A stretch of 64,000 nucleotides of DNA, taken from positions 20,896-84,895 of the forward strand of contig NZ_BDBS01000056.1 of NCBI RefSeq assembly GCF_001613105.1, written 5' to 3'. The notes under the pieces were generated by a model that saw only the letters and a list, made by a program, of their open reading frames with translations, was not told the origin of the DNA and did no database searches. Origin of the DNA: Nocardia pseudobrasiliensis NBRC 108224 (GTDB lineage Bacteria > Actinomycetota > Actinomycetes > Mycobacteriales > Mycobacteriaceae). This document shows positions 42,547-50,371 of the stretch, piece after piece. The position numbers and the translations under genes were made by a program. Within the stretch, counting starts at the first letter, position 1, and each line of letters starts with the position of its first letter.

Positions 42547-43128
42547 CTAATCGGCGGGGATCAGCGGATGCGCGGTGGCGCGCAGGGTCCAGGTCGAGGC
42601 GCGCCCGTGCAGTGTGGTGGCCGACAGCGGCGGAATATCGACCCGCCAGAAGGACCGCGCGGGCGCGTCGAGGGCCAGCAGTACCGCCGCGCGGACCACC
42701 GCCGGATGAGTGACCGCGGTGACGCGCCGGGGCGTTGCGGTGAGGGTGCGCAGCCACTCGCGGACCCGGTCGAGCAGGTCTCGGATCGATTCGCCGCTGG
42801 GCGGGCGGTGTTCCGGATCGGTCAGCCAGGCCATGAGATCCTCGGGGGCGAGCTCGTCCACGGTCCGGCCCGCCCATTCCCCGCAGCGCCAATCCATCAG
42901 TGCCGCTTCGATTTCCGCGTCGCGACCCAGGATCTCGGCGGTGCGACGGGTGCGCAGTTCCGGCGCGGTCAGCACGAGGTCGGCCCGCTCGGCGTACACC
43001 GAGGGACCGACCTTCATCACCGAGCGTTCGCCCGGCGCACTGAGCGGCTCGTCGGCGGGAAACCGCGCCGCGGCCACCGCCTCGGTGAGCGCATGGGTCA
43101 CCAGCGTGAGCCGGGCGACCTCGCTCAT
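42547..43128 (-). CDS. Histidine-phosphatase-superfamily protein with altered RHG motif
   Basis: 193 residues. The fold signature is clear: LTLVTHALTEA at the start, VLTAPELRTRRTAEIL, a WRCGEWAGRTVDEL loop and VTHPAVVRAA with the second His. The catalytic RHG is T11-H12-A13: His is kept but Arg is lost, so phosphatase activity is uncertain. ATG 43128 overlaps the cbtA stop by 4 bp. The linkage to cbtAB suggests a cobalamin-related role, by analogy with CobC-type phosphatases. Confidence 0.82.
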   Translation of the reverse strand: MSEVARLTLVTHALTEAVAAARFPADEPLSAPGERSVMKVGPSVYAERADLVLTAPELRTRRTAEILGRDAEIEAALMDWRCGEWAGRTVDELAPEDLMAWLTDPEHRPPSGESIRDLLDRVREWLRTLTATPRRVTAVTHPAVVRAAVLLALDAPARSFWRVDIPPLSATTLHGRASTWTLRATAHPLIPAD

Positions 43129-43979
43129 ACCAGCGGGGCGGTCGCGGTCTCGCCGCGCACGGCCTCGCGGCCGAACAGCCGCGTGGTCAGCGAGGCGAAG
43201 CCCACGCCGATCACCGTCCACACAATCGCCTGCGCCAGCAGCGAATACAGCCGGAAGTAGAACAGATCGTCGGCCGGGAAGCCGGGGAATACGATCTTGC
43301 CCGACGCATCGGTCAGCGGCTGCGGCGTCTCGGTCGCGAAATCGCCGTAGGCGCTGTTGGCCGAGAGATGTCCCAGCGACGGCAGCAGCGCCATCACCGC
43401 GCCGATCACCACCACGAAGGCCACCCCCGCGACGATCGTCGCGTACCAATTGCCCAGGCGCGCGGCCAGTTTGCGCCCCAGCCAGATCGCCCCCAGCAGC
43501 AGCGCGACCGAGATCACGATCATGGCCAGATACAGGCCCGTGCGCTCCTTGATGGTCTCCGGATGCCCGATCGAGGGCGGATTGGCCGGATACTTCAGGA
43601 ACGGCACCGCGTACAGCGCCAGGAACATCCCGCCCGCGACCAGCAGCGCCAGCGGGCGCGGAGCGAGTTTGCCGACCCGGCCCAGCGCCACGCTGTACAC
43701 CACCGCGAACAGCGCGCCCAGCGCCAAGCCGAACACGATCATGCCGAAGCCGAGGCCGGTATTCGACTGCACCGAGCGGGTGAACAGCTCCGCTTCCTCG
43801 GTGTGGTCCATGGCGTGCCCGGCGGCCTTGTCGAGGGCCATCTGCGCCTCTTCACGGCCACCCTCGTAGTCGATGGCGCGGTCGATGATCGGCTCGGCCA
43901 GCACCCGCGCGAACAGGAACGCCAACAATCCACCCAGGCCGCCGAACAGCACGCCCAGGCCGATGATTCGTTTTTCCAT
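43125..43979 (-). CDS. cbtA: CbtA-family cobalt transporter subunit
   Basis: 284 residues, six or so membrane helices, with the CbtA opening IIGLGVLFGGLGGLLAFLFARVLAEPIIDRAIDYE (split, about 5-40) and an internal E-E-A-E-L-F segment. CbtA together with CbtB is predicted to import cobalt for B12 synthesis. The upstream cbtB gene is 23 bp away and a cobalamin riboswitch precedes both. Confidence 0.9.
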   Translation of the reverse strand: MEKRIIGLGVLFGGLGGLLAFLFARVLAEPIIDRAIDYEGGREEAQMALDKAAGHAMDHTEEAELFTRSVQSNTGLGFGMIVFGLALGALFAVVYSVALGRVGKLAPRPLALLVAGGMFLALYAVPFLKYPANPPSIGHPETIKERTGLYLAMIVISVALLLGAIWLGRKLAARLGNWYATIVAGVAFVVVIGAVMALLPSLGHLSANSAYGDFATETPQPLTDASGKIVFPGFPADDLFYFRLYSLLAQAIVWTVIGVGFASLTTRLFGREAVRGETATAPLV

Positions 43980-44002
43980 TGTATGAGCTCGATTTCCCGG
44001 GA

Positions 44003-44212
44003 TCAGTGGCAGGGGAATCCGAGGAAGTGCCGCCCGTCGTGGACGAATTCGTGGACGTGCATATCACTGCCGAAGATCGACACCGCGCCCTGATCGATAC
44101 CGATGAAGTAGAGGGCCAGCAGCGCCAACACCGTCGTGCCGACCAACCACAGCGCGGTGCTGGGAATCGACAGCGAGATGGCGCCGGACCGGGGAGCGTA
44201 GGACGTAGCCAC
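44003..44212 (-). CDS. cbtB: CbtB-family cobalt transporter subunit
   Basis: 69 residues: one membrane helix (about 20-42) and a C-terminal His-rich motif MHVHEFVHDGRHFLGFPCH with five histidines that could bind cobalt. This is the typical CbtB layout. AAGGAG lies before ATG 44212. First gene of the riboswitch operon. Confidence 0.92.
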   Translation of the reverse strand: MATSYAPRSGAISLSIPSTALWLVGTTVLALLALYFIGIDQGAVSIFGSDMHVHEFVHDGRHFLGFPCH

Positions 44213-44234
44213 GAGTACTCCTTAACTACAGGGG

Positions 44235-44390
44235 ATACGCGTCCCCGTCGTTGACAGAACATGGCGACGCGAGGGTCTGACTCGCACCGCGGGGGTGCTC
44301 ACAGTGGCGCGACCGCTCCGGTTTCGCACCGGATTCCTCGTACATCGCCTCATCACCATACGAAACCGCAGAGTCGCTGGTCAATCGGCG
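44235..44390 (-). promoter_or_regulatory. Cobalamin (B12) riboswitch upstream of cbtB
   Basis: Minus-strand RNA contains the conserved cobalamin elements in order: GGTGCGAAACCGG (44330-44318), the B12-box GCCACTGT (44308-44301) and AGTCAGAC (44282-44275). A 5-bp GGGGA/TCCCC hairpin (about 44246-44231) lies between the aptamer and the cbtB ribosome site and could be the expression platform. High B12 is expected to shut off cobalt import. Outer boundaries are approximate. Confidence 0.9.
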
Positions 44391-44471
44391 CTCGCTGCGC
44401 GCAATCATTCCCGGATCCCCGGGACTCGGCCAAAGTACGCGATGTCGATTCCGGTCCCGGTAGGAGGAACA

Positions 44472-45218
44472 ATGACCGTCACCGACGAACCCCGTTCGGG
44501 CGCACGCGCCGTCGATCGCGCCGTCGCGGTGCTCAACTGCTTCGAGGGCGACGACCCCGAACTGTCGGTGAGCGAACTGGCCCATCTGGCCGGGCTCCCG
44601 GTGAGCACCACACACCGGCTGGCCCAGGCGCTGGTGCGCGGGCGGCTGCTGGAACAGGATCCCGCCAGCGACCGCTATCGCATCGGGCACGGCCTGGCGA
44701 GCCTCGCGCGCCCGGCGCTGTCGCGGCTCGGACTCGATTCCGCCGCACCACATCTGTACGCGCTGGCCGCGGGCATCCGGATCACGGTCAGCGTGAGCGT
44801 GGCCGAGGAGAGCGAGGCGGTCACGGTGTTCCAGGCCCGGCCGCCGATCCACTTCTGCCACAACCAGGTTCCGCGCGCCCGCCGATCCCTCGAGACCAGC
44901 GCGGTCGGTCGCGCGCTGCTGGCCTTCTCTCCCGCCGAGGGCGTGCGCCACGCCGAACTGGATCGGGTGCGGCGCATCGGATTCGCCAGCGAACTGATCG
45001 AGGCCGAGGATCCGGTCCGCGCGCTGGCCGTGCCGATCGTCGGACCGGATCGGCGGGTACGCGGAGCGCTCGGGGTGCAGGCCCGCTCGGTGCGGTTGAA
45101 CGACGAACTCGTGCGCGGCGTGGTGCCCGCCATGCGCGCCATCGCCGCGCGGGTGGGGCCGCTGCTGGGCCCCGACGCCTTCACCGCGGACGTGGCCGCC
45201 GCATTCGGCTCACACTGA
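44472..45218 (+). CDS. IclR-family transcriptional regulator
   Basis: 248 residues. Winged HTH at about 12-72 (AVDRAVAVLNCFEGDDPELSVSELAHLAGLPVSTTHRLAQALVRGRLL) and an IclR effector domain with VGRALLAFSP and LAVPIVGPDRRVRGALGVQAR. AGGAGGA lies before ATG 44472. It precedes a leader peptide and sulfonate-type importer on the same strand, so it likely controls organosulfur uptake. Confidence 0.9.
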   Translation: MTVTDEPRSGARAVDRAVAVLNCFEGDDPELSVSELAHLAGLPVSTTHRLAQALVRGRLLEQDPASDRYRIGHGLASLARPALSRLGLDSAAPHLYALAAGIRITVSVSVAEESEAVTVFQARPPIHFCHNQVPRARRSLETSAVGRALLAFSPAEGVRHAELDRVRRIGFASELIEAEDPVRALAVPIVGPDRRVRGALGVQARSVRLNDELVRGVVPAMRAIAARVGPLLGPDAFTADVAAAFGSH

Positions 45219-45267
45219 TTTCCACAGTGTGAAAAGGCCGTTGCTCGAGCGGATCTCGGCCCCGACG

Positions 45268-45354
45268 ATGGATTCCATGATCATTCGCCGCAGGTTGACG
45301 CGTCGGCGCACGGTCGATCTCATGCGCGTCCCGCACGGCATCTGTCGCGCCTGA
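45268..45354 (+). CDS. Leader peptide (sulfur/cysteine-type attenuator)
   Basis: 28 codons from ATG 45268, or 25 from ATG 45277. The C-terminal half reads RRRTVDLMRV...GICRA, which fits the actinobacterial leader-peptide pattern RRxVDLxRV...C seen before sulfur-assimilation and sulfonate genes. The Cys near the end would sense cysteinyl-tRNA supply. It ends 66 bp before the ABC binding-protein gene and is followed at once by a hairpin. Confidence 0.72.
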   Translation: MDSMIIRRRLTRRRTVDLMRVPHGICRA

Positions 45355-45358
45355 GCCG

Positions 45359-45374
45359 CCGGTCGACGGACCGG
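45359..45374 (+). promoter_or_regulatory. Hairpin after leader peptide (possible attenuator)
   Basis: CCGGTC-GACG-GACCGG, a 6-bp stem 4 nt after the leader stop codon. It could pause or terminate transcription unless a ribosome stalls in the leader. No T-tract follows, so a translational mechanism is equally possible. Confidence 0.45.
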
Positions 45375-45420
45375 CATTCGGCCGTTCCTTTCCGCGTTCT
45401 CATCCGAAAGCTCTCCCACC

Positions 45421-46497
45421 ATGTTGTCGTTGCTCCGACGACGGCCGCCGCGTGCCGTGGCCGTCGCCCTCGCCATATCCGTCACCGCCGCCGTCGTGGC
45501 CGCCTGCGGCTCCTCCGAGCCGGGCGCCACCGCCGACGGTAGAACCGTGCTGCGCTATCAGGGTGCGACCGGCCAGGTTTCGCCATTCGAACTCGCCGCC
45601 GATCTCGGCTACTTCAGCAAGATCCAATTGAAATGGGAGGGCGACACCACCAGCGGTCCGGCCAATATCCAGGCCGCGGCCACCAGGCAGATCGAATTCG
45701 GCAGCGCCTTCAACGGCGCGGTCGTCAAGCTCATCGCCGGTGGCGCGCCGGTCACCTCGGTGCTCAGTTCCTATGGCGCCGACGAACAATCGTTCACCGG
45801 CTATTACGTGCGTGACGACTCCGGCATCGGCTCGGCGCGCGATCTGATCGGCAAGAAGGTCGGGGTGAACACCCTCGGCGCGCACCACGAATTCGTCACC
45901 CGCGAATGGCTGCACCGCCAGGGACTGTCCGATCAGGAGATCAAGCAGGTCCAGCTGGTCGTACTGCCTCCGGCCAATACCGAGGACGCCCTGCGCAAGG
46001 GTCAGATCGATGCGGCGGCGCTGAGCAGCGTATTCCGCGATACCGCCGTCGAGCGCGGCGGACTGCATCCGCTCTACACCGACAAGGATCTGTTCGGCCA
46101 ATTCGATTACGGCACCTATGTTTTCCGCAACGACTACATCAAGCAGCACCGGGCCGCGGTCGCCGATTTCGTACAGGGCACCGCGCGTGCCACCCGCTGG
46201 CTGCAGGTCACGCCCCGCGATCGGATCGTCGCCCGTTTCGCCGACATCATCGCCAAGCGCGGCCGTAACGAGAACGCCGATCTGTTGAAGTACTACCGCA
46301 GTTCCGGAATTCCCGTGCCCGGCGGCGCGATCGAGGAACGCGAACTGCAGATCTGGATCGACTGGCTGGTCCGCAATGGGGAACTGCCCGCCGGGAAGAT
46401 CACCGTCAAGGACATCTACACCAACACCGACAATCCGTATTCCAACGGCGCCTATCCGCCCGCCAGCGGTCCGAACGGCGAGGCGGTGGCGAAATGA
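45421..46497 (+). CDS. Sulfonate-type ABC transporter substrate-binding lipoprotein
   Basis: 358 residues. A basic n-region and hydrophobic core end in the lipobox VVAAC (Cys29), so the protein is membrane-anchored. The mature part has the SsuA/TauA-like order: QGATGQVSPFELAADLGYF, FGSAFNGAVVKLIAGG, GKKVGVNTLGAHHEF and ALRKGQIDAAAL. Substrate is probably an alkane sulfonate or sulfone given the flavin monooxygenase downstream. Its stop overlaps the ATPase start by 4 bp. Confidence 0.9.
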   Translation: MLSLLRRRPPRAVAVALAISVTAAVVAACGSSEPGATADGRTVLRYQGATGQVSPFELAADLGYFSKIQLKWEGDTTSGPANIQAAATRQIEFGSAFNGAVVKLIAGGAPVTSVLSSYGADEQSFTGYYVRDDSGIGSARDLIGKKVGVNTLGAHHEFVTREWLHRQGLSDQEIKQVQLVVLPPANTEDALRKGQIDAAALSSVFRDTAVERGGLHPLYTDKDLFGQFDYGTYVFRNDYIKQHRAAVADFVQGTARATRWLQVTPRDRIVARFADIIAKRGRNENADLLKYYRSSGIPVPGGAIEERELQIWIDWLVRNGELPAGKITVKDIYTNTDNPYSNGAYPPASGPNGEAVAK

Positions 46498-47324
46498 CCG
46501 CCCCCGCAAAGCTTTCCCTCAGCGGTGTGCGCAAGGAATTCCGGGTGCGCGGGCAATCGTTCACCGCGCTCGACGACATCACCGTCGATGTGCGCGACGG
46601 GGAATTCCTGGTCCTGGTCGGGCCGAGCGGCTCCGGGAAGTCCACGCTGCTGGATCTGCTCGGCGGATTGAGCTCCCCCAGCTCCGGACAGCTGCTACTG
46701 GACGGCGCGCCGATCACCGGGCCCGGACTGGACCGCGGCGTGGTGTTCCAGCAGTACGCCCTGCTGCCGTGGCGCACCGCGCGGACAAATATCGAATTCG
46801 GCTTGGAAGCCAAGGGAATTCGACGCCGCGAGCGCAGGCGCATCGCGGATGATTATCTCGAACTGGTGGGCCTGGCCGGATTCGGCGACCGCTATCCGCA
46901 CGAACTGTCCGGCGGTATGAAACAACGGGTCGCCATTGCCCGCAGCCTCGCCTTCGATCCTCAGGTGCTGCTGATGGACGAACCGTTCGCCGCCCTCGAC
47001 GCCCAGACCCGGGAGTCGTTGCAGGACGAGCTGTTACGCATCTGGCGCACCACCGGTAAGACGATTCTGTTCATCACCCACGGCATCGACGAGGCGGTGT
47101 ATCTCGGGCAGCGGGTCGCGGTGCTGACCTCGCGGCCGGGCCGGGTCAAGGCGGTGGTGGATATCGATCTCGATCGCGCCGACGCCGAGGACCTGCGCTC
47201 GAGCGAGCGGTTTCGCGAACTGCGCCATCACATCTGGTCACTGCTGCACGACGAGGTCGCCCGCGCTCAGGACCTGGAGCAGGCCGCCCTCGCGGGCATC
47301 GACAGGAGGTCCGACCATGGCTAG
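46494..47324 (+). CDS. ABC transporter ATPase (SsuB/TauB-like)
   Basis: 276 residues. Walker A VGPSGSGKST (about 42-51), Q-loop FQQYALLPWRT, signature LSGGMKQRVAIARSL (about 136-150), Walker B VLLMDEPFAALD and the switch His in FITHG. Energises the sulfonate importer together with the genes on either side, overlapping both (4 bp and 8 bp). Confidence 0.93.
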   Translation: MTAPAKLSLSGVRKEFRVRGQSFTALDDITVDVRDGEFLVLVGPSGSGKSTLLDLLGGLSSPSSGQLLLDGAPITGPGLDRGVVFQQYALLPWRTARTNIEFGLEAKGIRRRERRRIADDYLELVGLAGFGDRYPHELSGGMKQRVAIARSLAFDPQVLLMDEPFAALDAQTRESLQDELLRIWRTTGKTILFITHGIDEAVYLGQRVAVLTSRPGRVKAVVDIDLDRADAEDLRSSERFRELRHHIWSLLHDEVARAQDLEQAALAGIDRRSDHG

Positions 47325-48159
47325 TGCCGTGCACGTCGCCGACGACGGGCTGCGATTCGGAGCCGCCGCGCCCGAACTGCCCACCCGCCTCGCCCGGGCC
47401 GCCGCACGGGTGGCGTGGCGAATCCTGAAGCCCAGCTTGGCGATCGGGGTATTCCTCGCGCTGTGGGAGCTGGCCCCGCGGCTGGGGCTGGTCGACGAGG
47501 TCTTCCTGCCGCCGTTCTCGACCGTTCTCCATGCCGCGGCGGAGTTGATCCGCAACGGCCAGATGTGGGAGCACGTCTCCACCAGCCTGGCGCGTTCGGT
47601 CGCCGGTTTCGCGCTCGCGCTGATCACCGCGGTTCCGGTCGGCGTCGCCATCGCCTGGTACCGGCCCGTGGCCGCTTTCCTGTCCCCCGTCCTCGAATTG
47701 TTCCGCAATACCGCGGCTTTGGCGCTGCTGCCGGTGTTCATCCTGATCCTGGGCATCGGCGAGACCTCCAAGATCGCGCTGGTGGTGTATGCCAGCTTCT
47801 TCCCGATTCTGCTCAACACCATCACCGGCGTGCGCACGGTCGATCCACTGTTGATCAAATCGGCTGTATCGCTGGGCTTCTCGCCGCTGCGACTGTTCCA
47901 GAAGGTGGTGTTGCCCGCGGCGGTGCCCGCGATCTTCACCGGTCTGCGGATGGCCGCCTCGGCATCGATCCTGGTGCTCATCGCCGCCGAGATGGTCGGG
48001 GCCCGTGCGGGTCTGGGCTATCTGATCACCGCGGCGCAGCAGAACTTCGCGATCCCGGACATGTACGCCGGAATCGTCGCCATCTCCCTGGTCGGGCTCG
48101 CCTTCAACGGCGTCCTCGTCACCATCGAACGCCGCCTCTCGCGCTGGCGCACACAATAA
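47317..48159 (+). CDS. ABC transporter permease (SsuC/TauC-like)
   Basis: 280 residues, six membrane helices, with the EAA-type loop LLIKSAVSLGFSPLRLFQKVVLPAAVPAIFTGLRMA (split, about 183-218) that contacts the ATPase. ATG 47317 overlaps the ATPase gene by 8 bp. Pumps the ligand delivered by the lipoprotein upstream. Confidence 0.92.
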   Translation: MASAVHVADDGLRFGAAAPELPTRLARAAARVAWRILKPSLAIGVFLALWELAPRLGLVDEVFLPPFSTVLHAAAELIRNGQMWEHVSTSLARSVAGFALALITAVPVGVAIAWYRPVAAFLSPVLELFRNTAALALLPVFILILGIGETSKIALVVYASFFPILLNTITGVRTVDPLLIKSAVSLGFSPLRLFQKVVLPAAVPAIFTGLRMAASASILVLIAAEMVGARAGLGYLITAAQQNFAIPDMYAGIVAISLVGLAFNGVLVTIERRLSRWRTQ

Positions 48160-48170
48160 GGAGTCCGTCG

Positions 48171-49502
48171 ATGACCTTCCACCTCAACGCCTTCCTCATG
48201 GGCGTCGGCCACCACGAGGCGGCCTGGCGGCACCCGCGCACCGACGAGCGCGGCGTCCTGGACGTCACGCACTTCCAGGAACTGGGTCGCATCGCCGAGC
48301 GCGGCAAGCTGGATTCGGTGTTCTTCGCCGACGGCCTCGCGGTCGGCCCGCGCATCAAGCGCAACACTTCGGCGGTATTCGAACCGATCACGCTGCTCAC
48401 GGCGATCGCCGCGGTCACCGAGCGGATCGGGCTCATCGCCACCGCCTCGACCACCTACAACGAGCCGTTCAATCTGGCCCGCAAATTCGCCTCGCTCGAT
48501 CACATCAGCGGCGGGCGGGCCGGTTGGAACATCGTCACCTCCGGTAATGAGGAGGAGGCGTTCAACTTCGGCTACGACGCGATTCCCGAACACGCCCGCC
48601 GCTACGAGCGGGCCCAGGAGTTCGTCGAGGTGGCGCTCGGGCTGTGGGACACCTGGGAGTCCTCGGCGGTGGTTCTCGACCCCGAGGCGGGCGTGTTCGC
48701 CGATCCGGACAAGGTGCACACCCTCGACCACGTCGGTGAGCGATTCCGGGTGCGCGGACCGCTGAACTCGCCGCGCAGCCCGCAGGGACGGCCACTGTTG
48801 GTACAGGCCGGATCCTCGGAGAGCGGTAAGGAGTTCGCGGCACGCTACGCCGAGGCGGTGTTCACCGCGCAGCGCACCCTCGAGGAGGGGCAGCGCTTCT
48901 ATCGCGATCTCAAGGCCCGGCTCGCCGAATACGGGCGCTCGGCCGAGGAGCTGAAGGTGCTGCCCGGTCTGGTGCCGTTCATCGCCGACACCCCCGAGCA
49001 GGCCCACGCGCTCGAGCGGGAGTTCACCGATCTGATCTCCCCCGACTACGCGCTGCGTCAGCTCTCGTCGCTACTGGGTGTCGACCTCACCGAACACGCA
49101 CTCGACGCGCCCCTGCCGCCGCTGCCGCCGGAAAGCGAGATCGAGGGCGGCAAGAGCCGGTTCACCCTGGTCAAGGACCTCGCCGAACAGGAGAATCTGA
49201 CGGTGCGCCAGCTCATCGCCAAACTCGGTGGCGGGCGCGGTCATCGAACCTTCGCCGGGACACCGGAACAGGTAGCCGATGAATTGCAAATCTGGTTCGA
49301 AGCGGGCGCTGCCGATGGATTCAACATCATGCCGCCGTATCTTCCGGGCGGGCTGGAGGATTTCGTCGACCGCGTCGTGCCGATTCTCCAGGAGCGTGGG
49401 CTGTTTCGCACCGAATACACCGAGGGCACATTGCGGGGACATTACGGCCTGGCACCGGTGGAAAGTCGCTTCGCCGCCTCGAATACCGCATTGAGCGCGT
49501 GA
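48171..49502 (+). CDS. FMN-dependent monooxygenase, NtaA/SnaA/DszA group
   Basis: 443 residues, luciferase-like TIM barrel. Diagnostic stretches are HEAAWRHP near the start, FFADGLAVG, SGGRAGWNIVTSGN (about 108-121, the NtaA/DszA signature) and the late GTPEQVADELQIWFE and GFNIMPPYLPGGLEDF. Such enzymes use FMNH2 to cleave C-S or C-N bonds (dibenzothiophene sulfone, NTA, sulfonates). AAGGAG lies before ATG 48171. Its position after an SsuABC-type importer makes organosulfur use very likely. Confidence 0.92.
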   Translation: MTFHLNAFLMGVGHHEAAWRHPRTDERGVLDVTHFQELGRIAERGKLDSVFFADGLAVGPRIKRNTSAVFEPITLLTAIAAVTERIGLIATASTTYNEPFNLARKFASLDHISGGRAGWNIVTSGNEEEAFNFGYDAIPEHARRYERAQEFVEVALGLWDTWESSAVVLDPEAGVFADPDKVHTLDHVGERFRVRGPLNSPRSPQGRPLLVQAGSSESGKEFAARYAEAVFTAQRTLEEGQRFYRDLKARLAEYGRSAEELKVLPGLVPFIADTPEQAHALEREFTDLISPDYALRQLSSLLGVDLTEHALDAPLPPLPPESEIEGGKSRFTLVKDLAEQENLTVRQLIAKLGGGRGHRTFAGTPEQVADELQIWFEAGAADGFNIMPPYLPGGLEDFVDRVVPILQERGLFRTEYTEGTLRGHYGLAPVESRFAASNTALSA

Positions 49503-49523
49503 ATCGGCCCGCCGCCGAATGAT

Positions 49524-49557
49524 AATGGTCCGCCCTCGGAAACGAGGGCGGACCATT
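49524..49557. terminator. Bidirectional terminator hairpin
   Basis: AATGGTCCGCCCTCG-GAAA-CGAGGGCGGACCATT is a perfect 15-bp stem with a GAAA tetraloop, midway between the convergent monooxygenase and Rpf genes. Confidence 0.92.
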
Positions 49558-49579
49558 CGTTTGCGGGTCTCGCGAACCC

Positions 49580-49909
49580 TTACAGGTAGGCGCCGCAGAC
49601 CGGCCAGGCGCCGGCTCCCTGGGAGGCGAGGACGTTCTCCGCGACGCGAATCTGCTCGCCGCGGCTGGCGCCGGACGGGCTGCCCGAGCCGCCGTTCGAG
49701 CTCCAGGTGCTCTGGGTGAACTGCAGACCGCCGTAGAAACCGTTGCCGGTGTCGGCGGCCCAGTTGCCGCTGGACTCGCATTCGGCCACGGCGTCCCAGT
49801 TGTGGCCGGCGGCCGAGGCGGTGGCCGACAGGCCCAGCGGGGCGAGCACGAGAGCGCCTGCGACGGCGGCGAATCCGAATGCGCGGGTGAACTTCCGGTT
49901 CCGAGACAT
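49580..49909 (-). CDS. Resuscitation-promoting-factor-like transglycosylase
   Basis: 109 residues. Signal peptide (about 1-34), then a single Rpf domain HNWDAVAECESSGNWAADTGN, FYGGLQFTQSTWSSNGG and ASRGEQIRVAENVLASQGAGAWPVCG. The catalytic Glu lies in AECESSGNW, and the two cysteines can form the Rpf disulfide. Cleaves peptidoglycan and stimulates exit from dormancy in mycobacteria. ATG 49909 with GGGAG upstream is chosen over a start 9 codons earlier. Confidence 0.93.
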   Translation of the reverse strand: MSRNRKFTRAFGFAAVAGALVLAPLGLSATASAAGHNWDAVAECESSGNWAADTGNGFYGGLQFTQSTWSSNGGSGSPSGASRGEQIRVAENVLASQGAGAWPVCGAYL

Positions 49910-50371
49910 AGGTGGTTTTTCTCCCTGCGCCCACACGGCCCGGCGGCAATGCGTTGCCGGGTCCCTGTCCCCAGGAATGTCGGGGTCCTACTCGGATCGT
50001 GAGACAGGGTTGCCGGTGTTCTGCGATCCGAGTCGGGGCCTGCGTATGCGGGCCGGAGACGACGGTAACCAGAAAATCGCTATAGATCACGTAGCGATAA
50101 CGCAAGCACGATCTCGACCGATGAATGAGACTTGCACTGTTTGGGCTGATGGGACGGTAAGAAACGCGGACTACATATCTGTAGTTACCCGTTCGTTATG
50201 TGCCCTATATCACCCGGTTATAGTGATTCCGCTCGCACCGAACCGGGTACGGCCGGTCGAGCGTTGGAATCACGCTGAGCGTGGCTCTGGCCGAACCGGC
50301 CGCCGACCGGCCAGGATCTCCCCGGATGGTCGCGGGCTCGTACCCGATCGACCGGTCGGATCGGGTGCGAG
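49910..50371. promoter_or_regulatory. 462-bp gene-free region: structured rpf leader and divergent promoter
   Basis: On the minus strand, the rpf leader contains a long stem ACTCGGATCG/CGATCCGAGT (49990-49999 with 50024-50033), a CGGCAA/TTGCCG hairpin near 49950, and CCCTGTC, which can pair with a later GACAGGG. Further upstream is ATCGCTA/TAGCGAT (50076-50082 and 50092-50098). Positions ~50070-50220 are AT-richer and probably hold the promoters for rpf and for the permease gene. Actinobacterial rpf genes are often under the c-di-AMP (ydaO) riboswitch, but I could not match its conserved core. Confidence 0.55.

Noticed and set aside
45210..45530. Minus-strand frame covering the leader region
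   Set aside because: Low-complexity composition and overlap with the leader peptide and lipoprotein signal sequence on the plus strand argue against it.
49910..50100. c-di-AMP (ydaO) riboswitch before rpf
   Set aside because: I looked for the conserved ydaO core and could not match it, so only a structured leader is reported.
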